The notes: generated by a model from the letters alone, not told the origin. Counted from the stretch's first letter, positions 1 to 62,039 are shown. The stretch: DNA of 64,000 nt from Strongylocentrotus purpuratus (GCF_000002235.5 NW_022145613.1:14211383-14275382), one strand, 5' to 3'. Program-made: numbers and translations.

Positions 1-1836
1 AGTGAATTATATCTCTATGGCTTTCATTTCATTTTCAAAGCTTCTTCAAGTTTTAATTGATGGTGTAATCCCATTTCCAAATCAACAATTGAATTTTCAC
101 AGTTGCTGACTTTCAACCGAGTAAAACACAATCCTTTTTTATCAAGGCACTTCAACAGTATATTTGTGGAGGTACGTACAACGTATCCCCATGGTTTATA
201 TATACTTGCAGCATTACACACAATATACAGAACATTTTTTCAAAATAGACCCAAAAGACAAGTACAAAAACAGGAGTTGATGCATAGTGCAAGAGATGTG
301 CATTTAAAACTTAGCCAAAAGCTATCAACTTGTGTTGATGTTCGCAGCTGTATTACCACTTAATAAAATTTAAAAAATCATTATACAAACACTGGCTCAT
401 AAAAGTAGAAACAAATCCTTATAAATCTGGTTCAAAGGTAAGAATTTTTAAAGAGATAACTATGAGTACCTTTCAAGAAATTGTTCATTTTAAGTGGCAT
501 GTAGGAACTTGTCACCTACAAATTTATTCCTCTTGCAACTACATAGTTTAGGAGTATGACTGATTCAATTTATACATTTCGTTTTTGATTGTGGGTAGGA
601 TATTACCGACGAGTCTGGCCCTGGCTTAATTGAATCATTTTACCAGTGTTTTACTATTCTCGGAAAAATATGCTGAAGAAAGGCACATCTGTGAAGGCAT
701 CACAGTTTGAGGCACTGCCAAAATGAAGATGTAACTCCATGCTCAAGGTGGTGCATATGCAGTGCTGTAACACATGTGGGTGAGGTGGGCAACTTGCAGT
801 GCTTTAATGTGAGGTTATGTGAGATATGACTTGTACTGAACAATAATTATAGTAATAATAATGGGTTCTTGTATAGCGCTCATATCTGTCAGACTTGACA
901 CTCCTGGCGCTCCCAATTATTACCCTGGCTTGAGCACGGCTGCCATTACGGTGCTCTAGCATTTCAAGGAATTAATTCCTGCCAGGTACCCATTTACATC
1001 ACCTGGGTTGAGTGTGGCAAATGTAGATCAATGTCTTGCCAAAGGACATTAATGCTGCGGCGGGACTCGAACCATGGACCTTGTGATTGACAGTCCTGTG
1101 ACGTATCCACACAACCATGACACCTCTATGATGACATTCATGGATGCCTGTTTCCATTAGTGTAAGACTCAGCTCCCTTTAATTAACCCATCAAATGTGG
1201 CCTACCTACAGACCTAGAGACTGTAGTCCTTGAATGATGTCTTCAATCAGGCACTTATGACTACATCTAAACTAAAAACATGGTGACATTCAAATGTAAT
1301 CAACCTTCAATATGATGATGATAATGCCATTCTTGCAAATGTAATCAACCTTTGATATGATGATGATAATGCCATTCTTGAAAAGTGATGCCCTGAGTGC
1401 AGTCCTAGAGAATGTGGTCCTTGAACGATGTCCTCAATTAGGCACTTCTGATCACATCAAGAACTAAGAATATAGTGATTTTCAAATCCATAAACCTTTG
1501 ATGTAAGTGTGGCGCATCTGAATCTCAGGTTGTCTGAATCCTATGCTTGTGTTGCTAAAAAGTGACGTCGACTTGGTGCAGATCAAAGCGAGACTGAAGC
1601 TACTATTTCCCGCTCTTTCGTCCAGCGCGGCGGACAACTCTCTCTTCCCGCTGACATAGCCATCGTCCTGATCGCCATGCAAGGTAAAGCCATTGCAGCA
1701 GCCTTTCTAAGGCTAAGGTTCCTAATGAGTTCTACACTCCTGGCTTCTACAATGGTTCCTAATCTACCTCTATCTAATGTTTCCTGTTCTTCAGTGGTAA
1801 CAACTGTTCCTATGCTCCCTCTACCAATATCCTGTG
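1..1836 (-). other. 3' side of the DYRK4-like gene (3' UTR plus flanking DNA)
   Basis: No exon with recognisable protein was seen. The region holds a SINE (841-1127), and at about 1292-1380 two near-identical direct copies of a segment centred on TGTAATCAACCTT. An AATAAA on the minus strand (523-528) is the nearest consensus polyadenylation signal found, about 1.3 kb past the stop. Whether it is used is unknown. Confidence 0.4.
841..1127 (-). mobile_element. tRNA-derived SINE, full-length or nearly so
   Basis: Read on the minus strand, it begins with a tRNA-like head (GGTTCGAGTCCCGCCGCAGC carries a B box). It continues through a body with CTTTGGCAAGACATTGATC, ends GAGCGCTATACAAGAACCC and has a short TAA-rich tail. 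Body and head match the SINE at 21617. Confidence 0.8.
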
Positions 1837-49665
<47,829 letters not shown>

Positions 49666-52143
49666 CGCGGTTCGCACCGTAAATTGTCGTTGCTGGCATC
49701 GTTAAAGTCACACGAATGGCAGTTCTCAAAACCGGTTGCCAATTTAGAAATCATCTTGGTGATTGATGGTCAATGTCATTATGCATGCCATGTATCTGAT
49801 GAAAGTAGTGGATACTAAATCAATTAAGAGGTCCTGTCAATATATTCCTTGCAACCTTCATCCGAGGATGAATAGAGTATCCGATGAACGCCTATGATGC
49901 CTCATTGATTCTCTCAAGTTCACTCAATGATGATTCGATCAGTTTTTAAAAAAAATGAAATCCTTGGGGAAAATCTGAAGGTCCCAGGAAATATGCAGTA
50001 CAGATACAAAAGGTTATTGATGTAACATGTTTGATGTATCATGCAGTGTTGAAAACAAATCGCAAGCACTTCCTTAATAACTATGAGAGTATAATTTGTT
50101 TGACCAGAGACATATGAGGAAGATATCTCTAGGTTCATGAAGTCGGCTAGAATCCGGTGACACAGGCCACTTACAAGTCCTTCCTTGTGGACAGAATTTC
50201 AAAAAGATTCATTTTCAGTCTTGAAGATTTATTGATGTCAGTGTGTATGTATATCCAGAGAACTTTTTTCTCCAAAGTCCATCAGATGAGTAATGACTTT
50301 AATCCACGCTAGAAACAAACTGCTTCTTGAGGTATGAAGAAAAATAACACAACAACAATCCTGATTGCCTGCTCCTGGAGAAAAACTAAATGAAGTGGTG
50401 CTGATATGAAAAAAAAATTTCCTTCCAGGATAATACTGATTAAAAAGCACTGATTCAATCAAAACACTAATGGATTAATCACACCCCTTCAGGAGATGAA
50501 ATCTGCCGCGCTGGGAAGCAGAAGTAACTGGGTAGTTTGCTACTTTACCACATCGCTGAAATAAACCCAAGCCAGCCGAGCAGGGCGGATAGAAAGCAAT
50601 AGAAGGGGCATCAACTACCAGTGGAGCATGCAGGCCGGACAATATCGTTATGGACTTGCAGGCACAATGCATTGATCACATCCTGGCAAATGGGCGGATC
50701 GGATGAATGAATGAGAAAGAGAGAGAGAGAGAGGGAGGGATGAATGGATCGTCTCCGTAGCACTCACTAGCTGTGCAGACCTGAATGGATGCCATGAACC
50801 AGCGCACTCATTCAGGCTTACTCATTGGTTGAGTGAACTCGAGCCGAAGCTCCCTTTCTCACTAGGCTTAATGGGTCGTCATCAGCAACCAGATAGTTTA
50901 CAGTAGCTTAGTCTATTCAAGCCAGGCTTTATGCATGGGAATTCCACAGAGGTAGGGAGGGAGGGATGGGGCCATATTATCTAGTTAATTGGAATAACAA
51001 AATCTCAAAACATAGGTTCTGGTAGAGGGATAGATGAATAACCATATCGGCTTTTCGTCTGAGTGAGAGCCTTTGATAACCCAACATCACTTAACCAACT
51101 TCTTAAGTCAGTTAGGCCTACATTACATCAAATAAGTAAGATTTCAGAAAACCCAAATTATGTATTCTTGCAGAAGTGTGTCTAAAAGGACATTCTCTTT
51201 CACATTATGATGCAATACTCCAAAGACTTTAGAGGGGCTTAAAAAAATATATATTAACATGTATACAAATTTCTTAATCATACCCCGTGATCTTGGTAGA
51301 ATCACATACGTACATTTAGGATCCCATACGTACATGTACATCAACTAAGATGAAGCAAGCACGTCATACATATACCTAGAAACACCAAATCGTATTTTAA
51401 TTAGCACATGGTCAATTAAAAAAAAACACCTTCCAAGAAAGGCACAATACCACAATCATAATGCCAATACCCCATCAAAAGGGGCTCATTATTCTGCCAT
51501 TTTTCATTCTCTTTTCAACTTCAGGGACGCTGCTGATGATGTCATATTTGTTCTAAACCCCTGTCACTCTCTGCCTCTCTGTATCCTGGTATTTTACGTG
51601 GAATTCTAAAGAATAATGTGTGCTCATTTCTGACCCTATTGTTTGTTTTAATCTCTCAGTTGCCTTTACAAGTTAATGATTAGTCCAAGGACGTTACATG
51701 TCCTAAAGAACTTTTTTCTTTAAGCAGGAGTCATGACATTCAAAATCAATTGCCCACCAAAATTGTTCAACATAGTACCTCTACTTAAAAATAACTAGTG
51801 GTAGCATTTGAATTATACTGTAAGAATTTGAATTACGGTATTGCAGGGTCTAATAGTTTCATTTTTGTTCACAGGGAGAACATTGTACTTACTCAAGTTT
51901 CTATTACCATACAATTACTAGAATATAGAATCTCTAATTGATACAGTTTTTTTAAACTAAAGAAGTAAACAATTATGGCAATCATCCAATCTTTATGCAT
52001 TTTTCCTTCAGCATGGGTTCCCAAGTAAGAGAGTGACCAGAAACATCGCAATACCCTTCCATATTCCTCTTTACTACGAACACCAGCAAAATGTCATTGA
52101 TTTTTGCACACCATAATTATACCCCCCACAAGATTGACCATTT
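49666..52143 (-). other. 5' side of the kinase gene (5' UTR/promoter side)
   Basis: Directly upstream of the ATG no second coding exon was found. A moderately GC-rich stretch (about 50480-50900) with a minus-strand CCAAT (attgg near 50825) is a candidate promoter or non-coding first exon. This is position and composition only. Confidence 0.3.
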
Positions 52144-52214
52144 GTTGAGAGCAAAAAGGGCCTTAACTCTTTAGTAAACATATAGAAGTTACTGCCCTTC
52201 TGGCTCTCAGCAGG
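52144..52214. repeat. GCCAGAAGGGC mini-hairpin
   Basis: GTTGAGAGCAAAAAGGGCC and GCCCTTCTGGCTCTCAGCAG around a ~31-nt loop. Confidence 0.75.
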
Positions 52215-53604
52215 TTTAATGTATCACTGTGAGTCATTGACATTGGAACCACAAGTTCTGGTGGAAAAAAAGAAAACAAAAGAAGAAAGAGGAAGATTTA
52301 TGAGAAATCCATTGATTTCTTTGCTTGGGTTGGTGTATTGATCCAGGATGGCAGGTTGGAAAGAATATCTTGTTGATAGTGTCTTTTATTGCGCACAAAC
52401 AGCAGACCAATCAATAAAGACCATTATATGGACAATGGTCAGATCTCTCTCTTAGTCTACCGCTCAAGACCAATAGAGAAGACGTGATAGTTTTGATATA
52501 AGCGAATGAGACCAAAAGTGTATTGATTCTTCGGAAACAGGATGCAGCACTGTCCATTGAATTAAAAACAGAAAAAGGTGCAATTCGAGAAACTTTCGTA
52601 CAAAACACGAGCAGGTTTGTCAGGACAGTGCCTATTTAAAACTGACAGGACTCACCATCAGTAACCTGGCATGATACTATTTTTTTTAAACATATAAAAA
52701 ATAAAAAATTAAAATAAAAAAAAACTACCACAAAACAAGAGAGAAGACAGTTGTATTATTACATATACGATAAAAAAATTAAAGAAAACTGTTGATGATA
52801 ATAGTCAAAATTGACTGATTGCCATAAAACATTAATCCACAATAATCCCTGATTTGTGACACAAGGTTCACCCCTGGGTTTGCCTATAGGAGCATGGAGG
52901 TCCCAGGGGAATAAGAACATTCAGTAGTCAATGGTCAATATTCAGACTGGGGTCTGTATTTTGAGACTAGAGAGAGGCAATGATCACAGTCTACGTCATA
53001 CTACTTGAGGTAAAACATTTCATGCTATGTAACTAATCATAAAGAACATTAAAGCACATGATATTCACATGTATGTAGATGTAGAGACTGTAGAAAATGG
53101 AAAGAAGAGATGAGGACCCATACAGACTACTTTTACTCACTATTCTTTGTTGTAAAAAAAATAATAAGAGGCACACTGAAATAATGTGTGTCTTGATCCA
53201 CTTGTCAAGTGGCTATATACATTAATTGCCCTCTCCAGCACGCTTGTTATTGTCTTGTAATTAGTTGTTCCAGGAAATAAGAAAGCATCGCTACCCAAGT
53301 CATTATATCCTTCTCACCTACTCTCCTCCTGTTCTGCTCTCAAATTCATCTGAATTATGTGTTTTTAATCAAGATGAATTCACAAAGTTACTGTTACTGT
53401 ACACAATTTACAATCAGACTTATATTTCTCTATTTTGTAAACTATGAGGAAAATGAAGGTCATATGTAGAAGGACAAAGGTAATGCCCTCCTACTCCTAG
53501 CTATCTAAAGATATAATTATTGCTAAATGCCAATTTGAGCTTGATGAGTCGTGACTGAGTTTCAGAAAGGAATCTCATCTTCATCTCCTTCATATTAACG
53601 TTTT

Positions 53605-53667
53605 CTGCTGAGAGCCAGAAGGGTCATGGTCATTTACCTGTAGTTAATACCTTTCTGGCACTCAACA
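53605..53667. repeat. GCCAGAAGGGC mini-hairpin
   Basis: CTGCTGAGAGCCAGAAGGGT and ACCTTTCTGGCACTCAACA. Confidence 0.75.
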
Positions 53668-54243
53668 ATATTTTTTTTAAATAATTCATTTGTTTTATTT
53701 AAACAGGGCAACTCTCTCAGTATCAAAACTGTTTTCCTGAGAGACCCTGTGCAAATTATAGGATACAAATAAGATAAAGTTGAACAAACTTTACTTACAT
53801 ACATATCATATCATATCATGGATTATTTGTTTTTATATCTCCATATATATATAATTCAATGCAAATGACTCAACTAAGAGAGCAATTCAAGATCAGACAG
53901 TCAAATGAGAGTAGAAATCAAGAAAGAGAAGAGATAGGAGTTACAGGACAGTGAGAGGTACCCGTATATAAAGGCAGAAAGGAATAGAACAGCATACTAA
54001 ACGTAAAACCACAATATTTTAAGCTTTAGAATTCAGTGGCATAAACCAAATGACTGAAGCAGAAAAAAACAAAAGTAGCTGTAAATACGTGAAGTAAAAG
54101 ACAACAATGAAATTCTTCCTAAATTATGAAAAAGCATAGAATAACCACCATCTTTTTTTATATAAATTCCAAAAATAAGCTAAAACATTTTACAACTTCG
54201 ATTTATGAGCTCTCTGCAGGAGGCCACAATTCCCACAAGTTCA

Positions 54244-54800
54244 CCCCAGTTGAACCTGCTAAAAATGTGGGACATTTTAATAACATACTTGACATTAGAT
54301 CAACCAAGGTGGCTGGTATCATACATCATGGTATTACGACCACATGTGTCACATACCTCATTCTTGAGGTCTGTGTGTGTTAAGTGGGGGGAGAGGGGTG
54401 TGGCGGGTGTGGCGGGGGGGGAGAGGGGGGGGGGGTGTGGTGGGGGAGGGGGTGTGTGATGGAGGGGGGGGGGGGTTCCAGCGGGGAGAAACAAATGTTT
54501 TGAAAGAAACAGATTGAATCACCCCCCCCTCCCAAATGTGGGATATCTTAACAACATACATGTACTTGACATTAGGTCTACAAAACTGACTGCTACCACA
54601 CATCATGTGTACCATACCTCATTCTCAACTCCTCAAGGTATGAGGGCCCATTCCACAGAGTTCAAACGTTTAAAACAAAGAAAAGAGACTGGATCACTAC
54701 CTCCCCCACCCCCCCCCCCCCCCCCCCCCCCCCCTCCCCCTCCTCGCTAAAAAAGTGGGAAACCTAAACAAAATTGACATAAGGTCTTTCAAGGTGACAT
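54244..54800. repeat. Three diverged repeats separated by G/C homopolymer runs
   Basis: Units near 54244, 54521 and 54744 share AATGTGGGAYATYTTAA, CTTGACATTAG and CATACCTCATTCT. G-rich (54387-54484) and C-rich (54522-54535, 54703-54740) runs lie between them. Confidence 0.6.
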
Positions 54801-55247
54801 AAAACAAAAGATTGTATCTATTTTTACCCATTATTTTTATCATTTTACATACCGGTACATACCAGTATACAAAATATTTGAGGAAGTAGGGGTCAACATT
54901 TTGAATTCCTTGAGCTTTTGTGTGTGGGTATGGGTTATTTAACACCATGAATACTCACTCACGCACTGCAAATTATTTGTAAAGATCTTTCTAAAAACAA
55001 CTGAATAAACACATGAAAATCCAACAAAAAAAGTGTTCAAGCATGTGCACATGCTCAAAGATCGTGGGATATTCCAATTTTCAAAAAAACAAAGAGAATT
55101 AGAAAATGTCAATGGAAATGTATGAATCTGAAAAGGCATGTGATCGTATCTGTTAAGGTACTTTTTTAATGAACAACAGAAGATCAAAACTTCTTATGTT
55201 CCAAATCAAGTTGTCCTCTTGAACAATTCTTACTTTAATGTAACATG

Positions 55248-55341
55248 TGTTGAGAGTCATATGGGTGTTAACTCTGTATTAAAGCATACCAGCAGCCCTA
55301 CAAATACAAGTTAACATCCTTCTAGCTATAAGCAGATGAAT
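55248..55341. repeat. GCCAGAAGGGC mini-hairpin, diverged
   Basis: TGTTGAGAGTCATATGGGTG and CATCCTTCTAGCTATAAGCAG in inverted arrangement, then ATGAAT. Confidence 0.5.
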
Positions 55342-56447
55342 AAGAATAAAAAGGTTGAGAAATGCATAAAATCATCTTTAAGAAAAAAAAAAAAGAAAGA
55401 CATGTGAACTCAATCCAGGAGGTTAGAGAAAACAGCTGGAAACATTTTAGCGGTTAAATTCATGTTTTCCTTGTAAAAAGTTTTCTATTTTCATCCCAGC
55501 TTGATCGACAACGATCCATAATTAGATGGCTAGACAAAGCAACTACGCAAATATTTCATTCAAATCGGCATTGAGGTGGTGTTGATTATATATATATTTT
55601 TTTAATGTAGGGTGAATTAAAAAAACTTCAAATAAATGTGAAGTGAATTTTTACTTGCATTGGTGAGAATGCGACGTTTAAATTTTCAAATGATGGATTA
55701 ATGTGGGAGTGTTAAATGTAAAGAGATGAGGCCTATAAAAAAAAGTTGTATTGCCCTTTAGGTGCCAAAACATGGGTCAGTCAGTCAGAAATCTTTTTTT
55801 TTTTTTTAATTCTATTTTTCTTCTTTTTTCCTGCCTCTTTGGGCTGATATTTCTCATTTTTGAAAGCTTTAATATTTCTTTTCTCTAAAAAGCGGTAAAT
55901 TATTATTATTTTTTTTTAATTAAAAGCTGACTGTAGATTTCAAGATATTTTGGGTCGTTGGCAAAGGGCAATACAACATCTTTTTTTGTAAAACCTTATG
56001 GGATAGAAGAAGACTAAAATTCATACAATGGTAAATATATTGACTTCCAATGTATGTGACAGTATAGGCATAAAAGAATGATTTCTGTAGGGGAGAATTC
56101 AAACAAACAAACAAAAACTTAAAATATATCATGACCATTACAGACACCTGTTTCATAGCACTGCAGGGGTCAATAATTCATGTTACACCTTATAATTTTC
56201 CATTCTGTCACAAATGTCAAACACTATAATCATCATGTGCTTTACATTTATCAGAACATATGGGGCAGGAATAATGTCTATGGAAAGTGGGAGGTAATCT
56301 GGGGGGGGGGGGGGGGAGGGGGAACAGAAGCAATTCACTGTGCCTTGGTTTGGCAGTTATATATGGTATACTCTTGAAATCTTAATAACTTACATGTATC
56401 ATCATATGGTTTAGAACCCAAAACAGCATTCATTGATATATATTTCA

Positions 56448-56496
56448 TGCCCTTCTGGCTCTCAACTATCTATATGTTTCAATGAAAGCCAGAAGT
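56448..56496. repeat. GCCAGAAGGGC mini-hairpin, everted order
   Basis: GCCCTTCTGGCTCTCAA precedes GAAAGCCAGAAGTAC; order is reversed relative to the other copies. Confidence 0.6.
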
Positions 56497-56766
56497 ACAA
56501 TACTTCAGGATCCAAGGGTGTTAAAGTTAACAACCTTTTGAGTCTAACTCTAAGGAGATCATATTTTGAAGTTAGAGTTGCATATATGATAATAATCATT
56601 TTTTTTATCATCTTTTTATGCGTTTTTTGTTTATTTGTTAGTTTTTTAAAAATTTATATACTGTAGGCATCTCCATGGGACATGCAAATACAGTAAAAGG
56701 GAATAGATACTCTTTCATAAATTTGTCTTATCTAACATCTCCATCATCCCACAGATTAGACAAAAT

Positions 56767-57153
56767 AAACTTAAGTCTTCATCAGCTTGAGATTGCCAAA
56801 TATCCCGCTATTTTAACTATCCCGATCGCAAATTATCCAGCTTATTTGCGTCTTCATCAGCCCGCAGTTGCAATTAGCGGTATATTTGGTCGAGATAATC
56901 ATCCCAAGATATCTTGGGCTAGTTTGCAAAATATCCCGCTATTTGTCCGGTGCGTCTTCACCAGCATCTTCACCAGCTCGAAGACTCGCAATATGCGCGA
57001 ACGCTGAGCAAAATTTGAGCTAATTTCTCAAACCTGAGTTTTGAGTTTCGAGGTCGAGTCTTGAGCTGGTAAAGACGCGATTTGTAGCTTCTGGCTTATT
57101 TCCCAAATCAGAAATAGCGGGCTATTTGGCAATCTCAAGCTTATGAAGACATA
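56767..57153. mobile_element. GGGCTATTT foldback family, copy C
   Basis: TAAGTCTTCATCAGCTTGAG and CTCAAGCTTATGAAGACATA are inverted; the interior shares CATCCCAAGATATCTTGGGC and TTTGTCCGGTGCGTCTTCAC with copy D. Confidence 0.75.
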
Positions 57154-59455
57154 CATAATGCCTGGCTCCGTTCTGCCTCTGAACGTGCTAACTGGTGCCA
57201 TCATCAGCATCTTTATTACCCCCATTTGCGTCATATCAACCAAACCCGAGCACAAATCACACTCATTTTCATTGAACATATCCAGGATTTCATCTTCTCA
57301 AAGAACACAGACCAATAAAAAAGAGACAGTGGCTTGAATAGGCGAACTGAATGCAAGGCCAGGATTGCCTTTGAATTTAAGTCTAAAAAAAGAGAGTTTG
57401 ACAAAGGGAAAGCTGATGCCATTTGGCTGCTTTGAACACTGTCATTTATGGTGGATTCATTGTTGTTGTTCTGGATAACATGCAGTTTAGCCATGGTTAG
57501 TCGTAAACAAGTGGCGAACAAGAGTTGGTTTTATAAGACGTTTTAGGAAACAAGCCTAGTTTAGTTAACTAAAACATTTATATATATATATATATTACAC
57601 GTAGATGAAAATTAAATGTATCAAATTGCAGGGATTGGCCTACATGAGTAAATTGCTTGAACTATGCAGATATACAAGTGCAATTAGGATGTACTTGTGT
57701 TCACATTCATGTTGCATGATACAATTATTATTCATGCAGGGATTTGATAATTTATACAAATAATGGAAAAATCACTTGTAAGATGATTCAGTATCATCAG
57801 GTGACCTGTTACTTGGTATATATTGCATACAAAACAAACATGAAACATTTGCTTTTAGGAATTTCAATTTTGTGAGAGGGAATTTTACTGTTTTCAGAGA
57901 TGTTGGGTTCTTTTATTGGCATTATTTTCTCGTTCTTTGCATTAACATTGAAAGAGGGTTTCGTCTTTTCTTTTTTTAACATTTTAAAATGTTCAGGTTC
58001 AGGTTCACTTCTTGTCTTTGAAAGAAAATTATATCGCTGTAGACTGTAAGTTGATTTTAAAAAAGCAACTATATGCTTGTAAGTAAGCAACCAGGGGAAT
58101 GATGGTGTTAAGTTCTCTCTGAGGTACTTGGTAATGAGGATAAAAGCCTTACCAAAGCATATTGGATTAGTTTCAAACCAGAGACCTCCCAATTACGAGA
58201 CCACTGCTCTAATACTCACTGTTATTTTCCTCACTGACACACCAAAACTATAGAATAGAGCTTTCTTTCATAGCATATATGAACAGGTTATGCAACCATT
58301 ACTAAACCAATTACTTGATAGTCGTAAACAGATGATTTTCAAGCTAGAATTCAAGAATTTAACAAAACAATGCAACTCACAAGTTGCTTACAAGATGAAA
58401 GGCTTTCAGTCGATTTCGAGAGGTGCAAATGGATCAATTTTCCAAGCTTCAATTTAAAACGCAAACAAAGCAATTTCCCTATTTGTCACCAATTAAAAGG
58501 CTTCTGGAACGAAATGGGCCTTCGATTCTACTTTCTGCTGTTTTGATATTCTCCTTCATTTATATTTTTTCTATAAGAATCTGTTCCTTAGGCATTGGAA
58601 TGGAGGAAGCCCACCAAACACCTGAATGACTAGAAGCAAATGGTTCCCACTTTTGACAAGCATCGTTTGTTCCTCATTTGTGAATAGAATCCTATTGGTA
58701 CAAGATAGTCTAACAAGATACACCTATGGCAAAACACACTAGACAGTTATCCCATTCGGACAGAAGCCTACCAAATCATACTCATTTAAAGCACCTTGGA
58801 GGATGTGTCTTTCAATAAAGTGATTTAACACTCTGCATACCACGAGCCCCCGAGCCCCATTGACTTCAGCATGGTTTTTTTAATATTTGGAAATAAGAGG
58901 GTTAAGCCAGGGAGGAGGGGGAGGGGGTAGAATCACGCTCCGGTGGTTGATTTCATTATTGGAAGGGTAATGAGGAGAAGAAGAGTGGATGAGAGGATGA
59001 AAGAGGATGGAAGACTATAAAGATAGACAGAGAAGACACGCATATGCTTTATTCAAACTGTGGTAGGTATGAAAAGAGCCCTATTAGACAAGGACAGATG
59101 ACAGTCCATTAAGTGAGATACATTAGAGCTTGTGTAAAGTTTTTCTTAGCCTTTTCTTAGCCTTAAAAATGCTTTTGTCAAATTTGTTTGAAATCCCAGT
59201 TGAAATATAGCAAGATAATGATGTTAAATGTAACTCTCAACAGACTATACTACTACTTCATGTCCCCTGAATACACAGTATGAATGATGTGCCTGTCATA
59301 AAATACATTAGCCTCTATCCCCGTGTTATTTCATATCTAACGATGATTGAAGCAGAATAAGACAACTGATCAAACCCGCTCCTCATATGCTTTGGCAAAC
59401 AATGTTAATCTGTTACATAGATCTATACAAATGCATGTAAATGTCAATGGCATCA
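57154..59455. other. Upstream flank, no gene recognised
   Basis: Short open frames only, including one of 127 codons (57809-58192, minus) with no recognisable domain or convincing splice signals. Confidence 0.4.
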
Positions 59456-59871
59456 AAAAGCCTGTCTTCACTAGCTCGAGATTGCCAAATATCCAGCTAT
59501 TTGAACTATCCTGATCGCAAACTATCCAGCTATTTTGCGTCTTCATCAGCGCCGAAGTTGCAATTAGCGGGATATTTGGTCGGGATTGTCATCCCAAGAT
59601 ATCTTGGGATAGTTTGCAAATTAGCCCACTACTTGGCAAAATATCCAGCTATTTGTCCGGTGCGTCTTCACCAGACCGAAGACTCGCACTATGCGCGAAC
59701 GCTGAACAAAATATCTCGGCTAATTTCTCAAGGTCGAGTTTCAAGTTTCAAGTTTCGAGGTAGAATCTCGAGCTGATGAAGACGCGATTTGTAACTTTGG
59801 GATTATTTCCCAAATCAGAAATAGCGGGCTATTTGGCAATCTCGAGATGATGAAGACGCGCCTATATAGAC
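59456..59871. mobile_element. GGGCTATTT foldback family, copy D
   Basis: AAGCCTGTCTTCACTAGCTC and CTCGAGATGATGAAGACGCG bound it; same interior as copy C with extra AGCTATTTG motifs. Confidence 0.75.
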
Positions 59872-61540
59872 AGGAAGCTTGCAGTAATACAAAAATTTTA
59901 GGACTCCTTACACAGATGTATTCATACACTTATTTATTGTCTGTACATTAAAGGTAATACAAAGTTTTGGTATGGGGTCATGAGTTAGGTTCAAATGAAC
60001 ATATTGGAAGCTTATGCGATCCTACAATATTCAGTGATTGTTGTCACGGGTGAAATCGAGTCTAAAGTTAAGAAATTATAAATAATAAACTCTATAAGTT
60101 GTATAGCTCCCTCTCAAGGTCAAGATATCAATTTAGCTATGACACAATTTTTCTTGACTAAAATCGACCAATTAGTTATTCCCATTTGGAAATTATATAT
60201 CACAACTACATATTCTGAAATTTTCATGGTCGCAGCTACTGTTGTACGCCCGTAGGCGCTATTTGAAATTTATCAAAATTTACCGGGAGCTCCGGTAAAT
60301 TTGTATATTCAATTTTTCTCGAAATCAGAAGTGTTTTAGGGGCTACATTTTCTAGTACTTATAATACATCCACAGAGCATCCAAATATATCAAAATTAAT
60401 GCCTCATCCATATAAGAAGGAGCAGAAGCCAATCATTACTTTATGATTAAAGTGACTCGGTAACATTGTTGAAGGTTGATGAAAAAATTGCTTAATTTTT
60501 GTATAAAATGTTACTTACTACATTCCTTCTACTATACTAACCCTCTGACATGCAAAAAATCCTTAACAAATTCTCAAACCACAAAGATATCTATGGTTTT
60601 CTTTGAAGGCGTCGATGTGAGCCACCCTCTAACAGTGATTAACAGTAAATTCTCCCAACCATTTTTTAATTTTCCCAACCGTTTTTCCATGAGAAAAATA
60701 CATAAAACAGGCTATAAAAATCTGTCATCACTTAACTGTCTGGAATAGAATGTAGAGCCATTTTATTGCTTTGTGACATTTACATTCACCTAAAATGTAA
60801 TTAAATTATCCTTGTCTTGGTGCTGAACAGGCTTTGACAAGTAGCAGAATAGAAGTAGAATAATATAGTTGGGAGAATTAAGGAATCGATCAGATTAGTT
60901 TTTCCCAATTTGTACCATGAATAATGATCCGTTTTCACTCAAATTTTTAGATTATCTTTAATTGTACATCTAGCATTGAAGTCACTACCTTAGCACCACT
61001 ATCTCTCATCTGAACAATGTTACAAAGTCCCTTTAAAGCTTTTTTTCCCCCTTTTTTCTTTTTTAATAGAAAATATGTAAGTCATTGTCAAACTCACCAA
61101 AGGAGTCAATTTAAAATTGGGCAACGTTTTCATCACTGCAGGAGAAGAAGGGTTATCCAGAGATAAGAATGCACATGTATATAGGATGGAGTATTCCGTA
61201 ACACTGAATGAAGTACACCCAAGCTTATCACCCCAATAAATGGATTTAATTGCTTCTCTCTGGGGTTTTATAGTGCCATTATAAAGTGGGTAATCTTGAG
61301 GGATCTCTTCACTGGTATTTACGTGTGGCAAACAGATGCCTTGTTTGCGACATTTGAATGTATTTTGGAGCACTGGTAGTGAGCCTGGCTGCATGGCCTA
61401 TATAAGAAGAAATTTAGATGTAACAGGTACATTTATATTCTTCTTTTGCTGGCTTTTCGGGTTAACAATATCAATGCCTACACAATCATGTATCCAACAT
61501 AAACCTGCATAAGTTTTCATATCTAAGGGAGATTTCGTCG
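59872..61540. other. Upstream flank, no gene recognised
   Basis: A short inverted repeat AAATTTACCGG/CCGGTAAATTT lies near 60276-60302. One 124-codon frame (61020-61394, minus) shows no known domain. Confidence 0.4.
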
Positions 61541-61605
61541 GTTGAGAAGAAGGACATTTTATTATCACCTAAAAGATAAAACCCTTCTGGCTCTCAGCAG
61601 ATGAT
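61541..61605. repeat. GCCAGAAGGGC mini-hairpin
   Basis: GTTGAGAAGAAGGACATTTT and ACCCTTCTGGCTCTCAGCAG, then ATGATTTT. Confidence 0.6.
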
Positions 61606-61699
61606 TTTGTTGAAGATGATTGGAGGAAAAATTGATGAAAATGACCTATTAAAACATCTCAAAAGATGAATTTAGAATCAACTGTAAACATATTTCCCC

Positions 61700-61752
61700 G
61701 CTAAGAGTCAGAAACGCGAACTTGTATCCTTCTAACTCTCAGTAGATGATAT
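61700..61752. repeat. GCCAGAAGGGC mini-hairpin, short loop
   Basis: GCTAAGAGTCAGAAACG and ATCCTTCTAACTCTCAGTAG, then ATGATATAC. Confidence 0.55.
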
Positions 61753-62039
61753 ACAATAAAGATTAAAAAGGAGGAGAAGAAGAAAAAAAAAGAATGGAAG
61801 CAATGTGAAAATAAAGGAGGAAAGGGAAGTAAATACTATGAAGTATAGAACAGGTGAGAAAACTTGAAAGCTTGGTTCTTAACATCTCCTTGAAAATGAC
61901 ATGAATGTATTCATTTTGAGTAGAAATCTACTTCATACCAATCTCCATACTCACTTGAAAAGATACAAGGGAAAGGGGAAGTAATCACACATGAAAGGTA
62001 GTGACAAAAAAACTATCATGGAAGGAACAGGGGAGATAG

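Noticed and set aside
50480..50900. Firm promoter call for the kinase gene
   Set aside because: Only a CCAAT and mild GC enrichment are visible, with no TATA or initiator in a convincing position; kept as a low-confidence note.
57809..58192. 127-codon minus-strand frame as an upstream exon or separate gene
   Set aside because: No known domain, and no convincing splice sites or promoter. It could be a chance frame.
61020..61394. 124-codon minus-strand frame
   Set aside because: No recognisable family and atypical composition for a conserved gene; no supporting signals.
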